From: Methylobrevis albus
Lineage (GTDB): Bacteria; Pseudomonadota; Alphaproteobacteria; Rhizobiales; Pleomorphomonadaceae
DNA: 64,000 bases
Reading direction: 5' to 3'
NCBI RefSeq assembly: GCF_015904235.1
Contig: NZ_JADZLT010000055.1
Location: 1 to 64,000 of the forward strand
Below, piece by piece: positions 56,389 to 64,000 of this stretch. The notes beneath the pieces were generated by a model. It was not told the DNA's origin. It worked only from the letters and a program-made list of their open reading frames with translations, and ran no database searches. Each line of letters begins with the position of its first letter. Position 1 is the stretch's first letter. A program made the translations under genes and the position numbers.

Positions 56389-57519
56389 TCAGATGACGTA
56401 GGCCTGCAGCGGCGGGAAGCCGTTGAAGGCGACGCTGGCGTAGGTCGTCGTGTAGGCGCCGGTGCCCTCGATCAGGATCTCGTCGCCGATTTCCAGGGTG
56501 ATCGGCAGGTCGTAGGGCGTCTTCTCGTAGAGCACGTCGGCCGAGTCGCAGGTCGGGCCGGCGACGATGCAGGGGGTCGACGCCGCACCCTCGTGACGGG
56601 TCACGAGCGGGTAGCGGATCGCCTCGTCCATCGTCTCGGCGAGACCGCCGAACTTGCCGATGTCGAGGAAGACCCAGCGCATGTCGTCGGCGCCGCCCTT
56701 CTGCGAGATCAGCACGACCTCGGTCTTGATCACGCCGGCGCTGCCGACCATGCCGCGACCCGGCTCGATGATCGTCTCCGGGATGCGATTGCCGAAGTGC
56801 GAGCGGATCGCGTTCTCGATCGAGCGGCCATAGGCCTCGACGGCCGGGATGTCGCGCAGGTAGCGGGTCGGGAAGCCGCCGCCGAGGTTGACCATCTTGA
56901 GATGGATGCCGCGCTCGCCGAGCACGCGGAAGATCTCCGCGGCCGACGCGAGCGCGCCGTCCCAGGCCTCGGTGTTGCCCTGCTGCGAGCCGACGTGGAA
57001 CGAGACGCCGTAGGCGGCGAGCCCTCGCTGCTGCGCAGCCTCGAGCACGTCGATCGCCATCTCGGGCTCACAGCCGAACTTGCGGCTCAGCGGCCACTCG
57101 GCGCCGGCGCCGTCGCACAGGATGCGGCAGAACACACGGGCGCCGGGCGCCTGACGGGCGACCTTCTCGACTTCGGCGATCGAATCGACGGCGAAGAGGT
57201 CGACGCCGAGCAAGAAGGCGCGGGCGACGTCGCGTTCCTTCTTGATCGTGTTGCCGAACGAGATGCGGTCGGGCGTGGCGCCGGCCTCGAGCGCCATCTC
57301 GATCTCGGCGACCGAAGCGCAATCGAAGTTCGAGCCGAGACCGGCGAGCAGCGACAGCACCTCCGGCGCCGGGTTCGCCTTGACGGCGTAGAACACACGG
57401 CTGTCCGGCAGGGCGCGGCGGAACGACAGGAAGTTGTCGCGCACCACGTCGAGGTCCAGCACCAGGCAGGGACCCTCGGGACGGCGGGCGGCGAGGAATT
57501 CACGGATGCGAGCAGTCAT
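56389..57519 (-). CDS. Ornithine (ornithine/lysine) decarboxylase, alanine-racemase fold
   Basis: A 376-residue PLP enzyme that makes putrescine. The PLP lysine is in VFYAVKANPAP. Other family blocks are FGNTIKKERDVARA, SFHVGSQQGN, NLGGGFPTRY, EPGRGMVGSAG and the active-site cysteine region GPTCDSADVLYE. The length is that of alphaproteobacterial ODC/LDC enzymes and much shorter than E. coli SpeF. It feeds homospermidine synthase downstream. The ATG at 57519 was chosen because upstream in-frame codons lie in a structured leader. Substrate preference between ornithine and lysine is not visible. Confidence 0.93.
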   Translation of the reverse strand: MTARIREFLAARRPEGPCLVLDLDVVRDNFLSFRRALPDSRVFYAVKANPAPEVLSLLAGLGSNFDCASVAEIEMALEAGATPDRISFGNTIKKERDVARAFLLGVDLFAVDSIAEVEKVARQAPGARVFCRILCDGAGAEWPLSRKFGCEPEMAIDVLEAAQQRGLAAYGVSFHVGSQQGNTEAWDGALASAAEIFRVLGERGIHLKMVNLGGGFPTRYLRDIPAVEAYGRSIENAIRSHFGNRIPETIIEPGRGMVGSAGVIKTEVVLISQKGGADDMRWVFLDIGKFGGLAETMDEAIRYPLVTRHEGAASTPCIVAGPTCDSADVLYEKTPYDLPITLEIGDEILIEGTGAYTTTYASVAFNGFPPLQAYVI

Positions 57520-57900
57520 GGCGGCAAGTCCCAGTTCCCAGAAGTTGGCGAGACCCGGGTCCGTACCTCGATCACGCCCGGCCGCTGTGGAGACGGCGAA
57601 GCGTGGTCCGGTGACGAACCAGCGACCGGCCCTTGCGGGTCGGCGGGATGAGATTGCGACCGCTTGTCGCGCTCGTAGGAGCGCGCCAGCGCGTTCGACA
57701 GCCATCGATTGGAACGGGAGACCCGTACCGCACGTCCGGCAAGGAGTAGTTGCCTCTTTAGTGACCCCGGCCTTTGGAGAGCCGGGAGAGACCAAAAAAG
57801 CCCTCTACGTCGTTGCTTCAAGTCGCGTCCGCCGACAGAGCGTCGGCTTAGACCCGGTTAAACTCCGGTCACCGGCTTGCCCTCGTGAGGAAACTGCGTT
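57520..57900 (-). promoter_or_regulatory. Long structured leader of the ornithine decarboxylase gene (speF-motif candidate)
   Basis: About 380 bases precede the decarboxylase start without a convincing gene of their own. On the minus strand there are several clear hairpins: GCCGAC/GTCGGC near 57830-57846, CCCGGC/GCCGGG near 57767-57786, and CGCGCT/AGCGCG near 57672-57689. A T6 run lies near 57796. Position and size match the known speF RNA motif upstream of alphaproteobacterial ornithine decarboxylase genes, but I could not align the conserved bases. From 57900 to 58131 nothing else was recognised except the divergent promoter zone. Confidence 0.45.
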
Positions 57901-58131
57901 TAAGCAGCCCTACGAAGCCGGCACGCAACCACAGGCACGTGCGAAATTGGGCAAGCCGTGAATTAGGTGTTTCGACTGTCATACACAAGCGGTTTTTGGG
58001 TCCGGGCCGAATATTTTTGAGCGGCGCGGCCAAGCGGCGCGGGTGCCCTCGGACGGAGTTTCCCCGCGCCCGCAAAAGGCGTAGGTCTTGCCGCTTCGAT
58101 CGGGCCGGGCAGAGGCGGGGAGCGCAGGCGC

Positions 58132-59724
58132 ATGGTGGACGTCTTCGGGGTTTCGCGGGGTGGTGTCGTGGTCGCGCCGCATGGGGCGGCGGCCGAGGCC
58201 GGGGCCGAGGTGCTGCGCGCCGGCGGCACCGCCGTCGAGGCGATGGTGGCGGCCGCGGCGATGATCGCCGTCGTCTATCCGCACATGACGCACATCGGCG
58301 GCGACGGCTTCTGGATCATCTCCGCCCCCGGCCATCCCCCCGTCGGCATCGAGGGCTGCGGCGCCGCCGGCAGCCGCGCCACCATCGAGACCTATCACCG
58401 CGCCGGCCACGGCGAGATCCCGTTCCGAGGGCCCCTCGCGGCGCTCACCGTGCCCGGCACCGTCGGCGCGTGGGATCTCGCGCTGGAGCTCGCCAGACCG
58501 CTCGGCGGGCGGATGCCGGTCGCCGAACTGATCGGCCCGGCGGCGGCCGTCGCCAAGGCCGGGACGCCGGCGGCGCGCTCGCAGGCCGAACTCACCACGG
58601 CGAAGCTCGACGGCCTCGCCGGCCAGCCGGGCTTTGCCGACGTCTTCCTCGTCGACGGCAAGCCGCCGGAGGCCGGCACGCTGATGCGCCAGGAGCGGCT
58701 CGCCGACACGCTCGACCATCTCGGCCGGGCGGGCCTCGCCGACTTCTATCGCGGCGACGTCGGCGCGACGCTCGCCGACGACCTCGAATCGGCCGGCTCG
58801 CCGGTGACGGCGGCCGACATCCGCGCGTTCGAGCCGCGCCGCGTGAAGCCCCTGACGCTGCGGATCGGCGACGCCGACGTCTTCAACATGCCGCCGCCGA
58901 CGCAAGGGCTCGCCTCGCTGCTGATCCTCGGCATCTTCGAGAAGCTCGGCGTTGCGCGCGGCGAGGGTTTCGAGCACGTGCACGGTCTGGTCGAGGCGAC
59001 GAAGCGCGCCTTCCGGCTGCGCGACCGCCTCGTCACCGACCCGCGCCCCGCGGCGCCGGATTATCTCGAAACGCTGACCGAGGTGGCGCTCGCCCGGGAA
59101 GCGAGCGCGATCGACATGCGCCGCGCCGCGCCGTGGCCGGACCTCTCCGATCCGGGCGACACGATCTGGATGGGCGCGATCGACCGCAACGGCGTCGCGG
59201 TCTCCTTCATCCAGTCGATCTACTGGGAGTTCGGCTCCGGCGTCGTCTCGCCGCGCACCGGCATCCTGATGCAGAACCGCGGCGCGAGCTTCCGGCTCGA
59301 TCCGCGCGCGCTCAACGCGCTTGCCCCCGGCCGGCGGCCGTTCCACACGCTCAACCCGGCGCTGGCGCGCTTCGACGACGGCCGCAGCCTCGCCTACGGC
59401 TCGATGGGCGGCGACGGGCAGCCGCAGTTCCAGGCGGCGATCATGAGCCGCTACCGCTTCGGCATGGGCCTTTCGCCGGCGGTGGCCGCGCCGCGCTGGC
59501 TGCTCGGCCGCACCTGGGGCGACACGTCGACCACGCTGAAGCTCGAACACGGTTTCGACACCGACGTCGCCGAACAGTTGGCCCGCGTCGGCCACGAGAT
59601 CGAGCTGCTGCCGGCCGCGGCGGCCGACACGTTCGGCCATGCCGGCATGGTGCTGCGCACGCCGCGCGGCGACATCGAGGGCGCGCACGACCCGCGCGCC
59701 GACGGCGGCGCCGCGCTCGCCTGA
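58132..59724 (+). CDS. ggt: Gamma-glutamyltransferase family protein
   Basis: A 530-residue Ntn-hydrolase precursor. The autocleavage/catalytic threonine is T344 in GDTIWMGAIDRNG, splitting the chain into large and small subunits. The large subunit has HMTHIGGDGFWII and the small subunit has LNPALARFDDGRSLAYGSMGGDGQPQ. It has no signal peptide, so it is probably a cytoplasmic member that handles gamma-glutamyl compounds in place of periplasmic glutathione. It is divergent from ornithine decarboxylase and is followed by a LysR regulator. Confidence 0.9.
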   Translation: MVDVFGVSRGGVVVAPHGAAAEAGAEVLRAGGTAVEAMVAAAAMIAVVYPHMTHIGGDGFWIISAPGHPPVGIEGCGAAGSRATIETYHRAGHGEIPFRGPLAALTVPGTVGAWDLALELARPLGGRMPVAELIGPAAAVAKAGTPAARSQAELTTAKLDGLAGQPGFADVFLVDGKPPEAGTLMRQERLADTLDHLGRAGLADFYRGDVGATLADDLESAGSPVTAADIRAFEPRRVKPLTLRIGDADVFNMPPPTQGLASLLILGIFEKLGVARGEGFEHVHGLVEATKRAFRLRDRLVTDPRPAAPDYLETLTEVALAREASAIDMRRAAPWPDLSDPGDTIWMGAIDRNGVAVSFIQSIYWEFGSGVVSPRTGILMQNRGASFRLDPRALNALAPGRRPFHTLNPALARFDDGRSLAYGSMGGDGQPQFQAAIMSRYRFGMGLSPAVAAPRWLLGRTWGDTSTTLKLEHGFDTDVAEQLARVGHEIELLPAAAADTFGHAGMVLRTPRGDIEGAHDPRADGGAALA

Positions 59725-59754
59725 CGGGCGGATGGTGATTGCGATGGAGGGCCG

Positions 59755-60651
59755 ATGGATACGCTGACCCGGATGCGGACCTTCGTCGAGGTCGTCGACG
59801 CCGGCGGTTTCTCGGCCGCCGCGCGCAAGATCGGGCGCTCGAAGGCGCTGATCTCGAAATACGTCAAGGAGCTGGAGGACGAGCTCGGCACCCGGCTGAT
59901 GAACCGCACGACGCGGCGCTTCTCGCTGACCGAACTCGGCCAGGCCTACTACCGCGATGCGGGCGAGATCCTTCAGCGCGTCGACGACCTGCAGGACATG
60001 GTGCGCGACCGCCACGGCGAGCCGACCGGCCTCCTGCGCATCGCTGCGCCGCGCACCTTCGGCGACAGCATCCTCGGCCAGGCGGTGATGGAGTTCCTCG
60101 CGCTGCACCCGGCGATCCGGATCGACCTCAACCTCGACGACCGCTTCGTCGACCTCGTCGACGAAGGCTTCGATTGCGCGGTGCGGGTGACGGAGCTGCA
60201 GGATTCCAGCCTGATCGCCCGGCGCCTCGCCGACTACCGCTTCGTCATCGTCGGCCGCCCCGACATGATGGCGGCGACCGGCTGGCCGACGCGGCCCTCC
60301 GATCTTTCCGAACTCCCCTGCGTGATCGACTCCAACCTGCGCAACCGGTTCAACTGGCGCTTCATGGTCGACGGCGAGCGCCAGACGGTGCAGGTGTCGG
60401 GCCGCATCGAGGTCAACTCGCCGGAAGCCGTGCGCATGGCGGTGCTCGCCGGCCTCGGCTACGGCGCGGTGCCGCAGGTGATGGTGCGCGGCGACATCGC
60501 CGCCGGCCGGCTCAACGTCGTGCTTGAGAACTTCGCGACGCCGCCGCCGGGGATCTACGTGGTCTATCCGCACCGGCGGCATCTTTCCGCGAAGATCCGC
60601 GCCTTCGTCGATTTCCTCGCCGAGTGGTTCCAGAAGCATGGCGGCTGCTGA
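59755..60651 (+). CDS. LysR-family transcriptional regulator
   Basis: A 298-residue regulator. The N-terminal helix-turn-helix is in FVEVVDAGGFSAAARKIGRSKALISKYVKELEDELG (residues ~10-45). The effector domain starts near residue 90 with GLLRIAAPRTFGDSILGQAVM. It follows the gamma-glutamyltransferase gene by 30 bases on the same strand, which is unusual for LysR and suggests cotranscription. The target is unknown. Confidence 0.92.
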   Translation: MDTLTRMRTFVEVVDAGGFSAAARKIGRSKALISKYVKELEDELGTRLMNRTTRRFSLTELGQAYYRDAGEILQRVDDLQDMVRDRHGEPTGLLRIAAPRTFGDSILGQAVMEFLALHPAIRIDLNLDDRFVDLVDEGFDCAVRVTELQDSSLIARRLADYRFVIVGRPDMMAATGWPTRPSDLSELPCVIDSNLRNRFNWRFMVDGERQTVQVSGRIEVNSPEAVRMAVLAGLGYGAVPQVMVRGDIAAGRLNVVLENFATPPPGIYVVYPHRRHLSAKIRAFVDFLAEWFQKHGGC

Positions 60652-60781
60652 GGCGGCCGTCCGCCGGCCCGGTCCCGCCGCCTTCGGCCCGGCCCCGCTT
60701 GCGCCGCATTCGAAAGCGAAGGATTCTAGCGCTTCGGCGCAGCGTCTACTGCGCCGGTCGGACGAGGGACAAGGCAGAGGC

Positions 60782-61492
60782 ATGATGCAGATCGGCGCGA
60801 CCACTCGCGGGACGACCAACCGGTGTCGCTTCACGCCCGGGCTCGCCGTTCTCGCAGCCGCGGCTGCCGCCGGTCTCGCCGCGGTGCCCGGAACGGCGTC
60901 GGCGCATCCGCACGTCTTCGTCGAGGCCAAGGCGGAGATGGTGTTCGACGCCGACGGCAAGGTCACCGCGGTGCGCAACATCTGGCGCTTCGACGACGGC
61001 TATTCGGCCTTCGCCTCGCAGGGGCTCGACGCCAACGGCGACGGCGTGCTCTCAGCCGAGGAACTGCAGCCGCTCGCCAAGGTCAACATGGAGTCGCTCG
61101 CCGACTTCGACTATTTCACCTTCCTCACCGCCGGCGACAAGGCGGTCGAATTCGCGACGCCGTCCGAATACTGGCTGCAGTCCGACGACGGCCTGCTGAC
61201 GCTCTACTTTACCCTGCCGCTCGAGACGGCCTACGAGATCCGCAGCCTGCCGGTCGACCTCGACGTCTACGACCCGACGTTCTACGTCGCCTTCCGCTTC
61301 GTCGCCGACGATCCGCTGGTGCTCGACGGCGCCCATGCCGACTGCAAGGTCGAGGTGCGCCGGCCGGGCGAGCTCGACCCGATGACGGCGACGGCGCTCG
61401 CGGCGATCCCGGCCGACCAGCGCGAAATCCCGCCCGATCTCGCGATGGTGACGCAGGACCTCAACAACGGCGCGAGCCTCGCCTGTCCATGA
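60782..61492 (+). CDS. DUF1007 family exported protein (metal-transport partner)
   Basis: A 236-residue protein with a signal peptide ending near TASA. The mature protein begins HPHVFVEAKAEMVFD, where the N-terminal His-x-His could bind metal. A calcium-type EF-hand loop, DANGDGVLSAEE, occurs at about residues 80-91. It overlaps the NicO transporter gene by ATGA, the usual DUF1007-NicO pairing, and probably helps nickel or cobalt handling in the periplasm. The first of two adjacent ATG codons was used. Confidence 0.9.
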   Translation: MMQIGATTRGTTNRCRFTPGLAVLAAAAAAGLAAVPGTASAHPHVFVEAKAEMVFDADGKVTAVRNIWRFDDGYSAFASQGLDANGDGVLSAEELQPLAKVNMESLADFDYFTFLTAGDKAVEFATPSEYWLQSDDGLLTLYFTLPLETAYEIRSLPVDLDVYDPTFYVAFRFVADDPLVLDGAHADCKVEVRRPGELDPMTATALAAIPADQREIPPDLAMVTQDLNNGASLACP

Positions 61493-62646
61493 TGCCGCCG
61501 GCTGCCGTCCCGACATTCGCCCTCCGCATGGCGCTCGCCGCGCTGCTCCTCGCCGTGCTCGCGCTCGGGGTCGGCCCGGCGCTGGCGGCCAGCCCGTTCG
61601 GCGTCGGCCTCGCCGAGCCGGTGGCGGCGCCGGGCGGGGTGCTTTCGCCGGTGTTCGCCTGGATCGCGGCGTGGCAGATCAGCTTCTACACCGGCCTGAA
61701 GGCCGCGATCCGCGGGCTGGACGGCGACGGGTCGGCCGGCTGGATGCTGGCCGGGCTGTCGTTCGCCTACGGCGTCTTCCACGCCGCCGGCCCCGGCCAC
61801 GGCAAGGCGGTTGTCTCGTCCTACGTGCTCGCCAACGCGGAAACCGCGCGCAACGGCGCGCTGCTGTCACTGCTCTCGGCGCTGGCGCAGGCGGCGACGG
61901 CGATCGCGGTGGTTTCCGTCGGCGCGGTGCTGCTCGGCGTCACCGGCATCGCGATGACGCGGTTCGCCGCCGTGCTCGAGATCGGCTCCTTCGCGCTGAT
62001 CACCGGCCTCGGCCTCTGGCTGGTCTGGCAGAAGGCGCTCGGCCCCGCGCTGAAGGCGGTCGGCGGGCGGTTGCGGGCGCCGGCGCGCCCGGCGCTGTCG
62101 GCCGCCGGGGCCTTCGGTGCGCCCGCGTCCAGGTCGGGCTTTGCCTTCACCGCCGCAGCGCCGGCCACGGGCGCGGCGTCCGAGCGCGGCGCCGCGGCGC
62201 TGCGGCTTCGCCCCCGGCCGGCGGCGAAGTCCGGTGGCTTTACGTGCGAGGAGGGCAGCCACGCCGACGACTGCGGCTGCGGCCACGCGCATGCGCCCGC
62301 CGCGGCACAGGCCGCCGGCCGGCTCGACATCGCCAAGGCCTGGAGCGCCATCCTCGCGGTCGGGCTGCGGCCGTGCACCGGCGCACTGATCGTGCTGGTG
62401 TTCGCCCTGTCGCAGGGGCACTACCTCGCCGGCGTCGGCGCGACGCTGGCGATGGGGCTCGGCACCGGGCTGACGGTGGCGGCGCTGGTGCTGGTCGCGG
62501 TCTCGGCGCGCGGGCTGGCGGTGCGCTTTGCCAAGGCCGACAACGGCCGCGGCCGCCTCGTGCACCGGGCGGTCGAGATCGGCGGCGCGCTCGCGGTGCT
62601 CGCCTTCGGTGCGCTCATGCTCGGCGGCGCCATCGCGGCCGCCTGA
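61489..62646 (+). CDS. NicO/RcnA-type nickel/cobalt transporter
   Basis: A 385-residue membrane protein with six or more helices and an N-terminal signal-like segment. Family motifs are FHAAGPGHGKAVVSSY in an early helix and GLRPCTGALIVLVFALS later. A long cytoplasmic or periplasmic loop (about 185-280) includes a cysteine/histidine-rich cluster DDCGCGHAHA. Members export or import Ni2+/Co2+. It is coupled to the DUF1007 gene. No NikR or cobalamin element was recognised upstream. Confidence 0.92.
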   Translation: MMPPAAVPTFALRMALAALLLAVLALGVGPALAASPFGVGLAEPVAAPGGVLSPVFAWIAAWQISFYTGLKAAIRGLDGDGSAGWMLAGLSFAYGVFHAAGPGHGKAVVSSYVLANAETARNGALLSLLSALAQAATAIAVVSVGAVLLGVTGIAMTRFAAVLEIGSFALITGLGLWLVWQKALGPALKAVGGRLRAPARPALSAAGAFGAPASRSGFAFTAAAPATGAASERGAAALRLRPRPAAKSGGFTCEEGSHADDCGCGHAHAPAAAQAAGRLDIAKAWSAILAVGLRPCTGALIVLVFALSQGHYLAGVGATLAMGLGTGLTVAALVLVAVSARGLAVRFAKADNGRGRLVHRAVEIGGALAVLAFGALMLGGAIAAA

Positions 62647-62665
62647 TTCCGCGAAACCTCACCGC

Positions 62666-63418
62666 TCAGACGCGCTTTGCGGCGCGGACCCGCGCCGCGT
62701 CGCCGAAGGCGCGGAAGATCCGCGACGACGGCGTGTCGGTGGTCGCCCAGTATTCCGGATGCCACTGCACGCCGAGGGTGAAGCCCGGCGCATCGATCAC
62801 CGACACCGCTTCGACGACGCCGTCGGGGGCGACGGCCTCGACCTGCAGCCGGTCCGACAGCCGGCCGACCGCCTGGCGGTGCAGCGAGTTCACCAGTACC
62901 TGGTCCGATCCCAGCACCCGCCCGAGGCAGCCGCCGGGGCGGACGTCGACCGGGTGGCGGATCGAGAAGCGCTCGGCCTGGTTTTCCGACACTGGCGCGC
63001 GGTGGTCCATCACGCCGGCCTCTTCCTGGATCTCGGTGGCGAGGCTGCCGCCGAGCGCGACGTTGAGCTCCTGCATGCCGCGGCAGATGCAGAGCAGCGG
63101 CACGCCGAGCTCGATCGCGCGCAGGATGAGCGGCAGGGTGGTGGCGTCGCGGTCGCGGTCGTAGGGCTCGTTACGCGCGTCGGCGACGGCGCCGTAGAGC
63201 TCCGGCCAGACGTTGGAGCGCGAGCCGGTGCAGACGAGGCCGTCGGCCCGGCCGAGCAGGGCGTCGAGGTCGAGACGGTCGCCGAACGACGGCACGATCA
63301 CCGGCATCACCTCGGCCCGGTCGACGAGTGCCGAGAGATAGGTCGACGGGGCGGCGTGCCAGACATAGCCGTCGACGGGCTTCACGTCGGAGGAGACCAG
63401 CACCAGCGGGGTGTCCAT
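62666..63418 (-). CDS. Class I glutamine amidotransferase-like (PuuD-type) gamma-glutamyl hydrolase
   Basis: A 250-residue peptidase C26 protein. The nucleophile cysteine is in LLCICRGMQELNVALGG, the histidine and glutamate are in GVQWHPEYW, and an oxyanion region is seen in GLVCTGSRSNVWP. PuuD-like enzymes cleave gamma-glutamyl-GABA in putrescine breakdown, which fits the polyamine genes at 54002-57519. It converges with the NicO gene, 19 bases between stops. The ATG at 63418 gives the normal family length. Confidence 0.9.
   Translation of the reverse strand: MDTPLVLVSSDVKPVDGYVWHAAPSTYLSALVDRAEVMPVIVPSFGDRLDLDALLGRADGLVCTGSRSNVWPELYGAVADARNEPYDRDRDATTLPLILRAIELGVPLLCICRGMQELNVALGGSLATEIQEEAGVMDHRAPVSENQAERFSIRHPVDVRPGGCLGRVLGSDQVLVNSLHRQAVGRLSDRLQVEAVAPDGVVEAVSVIDAPGFTLGVQWHPEYWATTDTPSSRIFRAFGDAARVRAAKRV

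Positions 63419-64000
<582 letters not shown>

Noticed and set aside
57516-57821. Short minus-strand frame before ornithine decarboxylase as a separate protein gene
   Set aside because: It overlaps the decarboxylase start in another frame and has no clear start site. A regulatory leader peptide within it cannot be excluded, so it is noted only under the leader.
60652-60781. Cobalamin or nickel-responsive element before the DUF1007-NicO pair
   Set aside because: No B12-box-like sequence or NikR palindrome could be found in the short gap.

Overview
The window is about 70% GC, densely coded and typical of an alphaproteobacterium of the Hyphomicrobiales (Rhizobiales). The main pointers are a rhamnose locus in the Rhizobium arrangement (rhaRSTPQUK divergent from rhaDI), glxBCD with a type III glutamine synthetase, homospermidine synthase with an alphaproteobacterial-size ornithine decarboxylase, TTAA-N7-TTAA sites of the CtrA type, and one GGAAC-N16-CGTT promoter of the EcfG general-stress type. 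The species cannot be told from this stretch. No transposase, integrase, CRISPR array or prophage gene is visible.

Layout. 1-6895: a glycerol/polyol uptake and oxidation locus, with a heterodimeric GlpS/GlpT-like ABC transporter (cut by the left edge), an FGGY kinase, a divergent GlpD-like dehydrogenase and a GntR/UTRA regulator. Two matching palindromes lie in the divergent promoter region. 6971-17542: a complete L-rhamnose catabolic locus (ABC importer, mutarotase, kinase, DeoR repressor, fused aldolase/dehydrogenase, isomerase) with phased operator repeats between rhaR and rhaD. 17943-18019: initiator tRNA-Met with its terminator. 18418-23028: glxB-glxC-glxD and glnT (glutamate or N-methylglutamate synthase type). 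23072-30149: a GT29 sialyltransferase-like protein divergent from a receiver/pseudo-histidine-kinase, then rmuC, a Dabb protein, a YHS protein and a soluble PAS-PAS chemoreceptor.

30495-38277: a ChaN-like protein; an ABC importer headed by a clear guanidine-I (ykkC) riboswitch, therefore a probable guanidine importer; and four exported or membrane proteins of unknown function, one resembling a trypsin-fold protease. 38439-41361: a cold-shock protein, a DEAD-box helicase and a TerB/DUF533 protein. 41644-44517: LacI regulator, EamA exporter, MarR regulator. 44737-48772: CobW/COG0523 GTPase, WD40 protein, KamA-family radical SAM enzyme, small membrane protein. 48901-53815: eda, then otsB-GH15-otsA (trehalose) behind the EcfG-type promoter. 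54002-63418: homospermidine synthase, GNAT, ornithine decarboxylase with a long leader, gamma-glutamyltransferase, LysR, DUF1007 plus NicO metal transporter, and a PuuD-like amidotransferase. The right edge cuts a Tat-exported TRAP binding protein.

Three families of long inverted-repeat elements sit between genes. Two of them occur twice (21401/45816 and 17621/41406). The most interesting items are the lone riboswitch-controlled guanidine importer, the bacterial GT29 protein next to a CtrA-type site, the cobW-WD40-kamA trio, the stress-promoter trehalose operon with an inserted GH15 gene, and the cluster of unknown exported proteins at 34644-38277.
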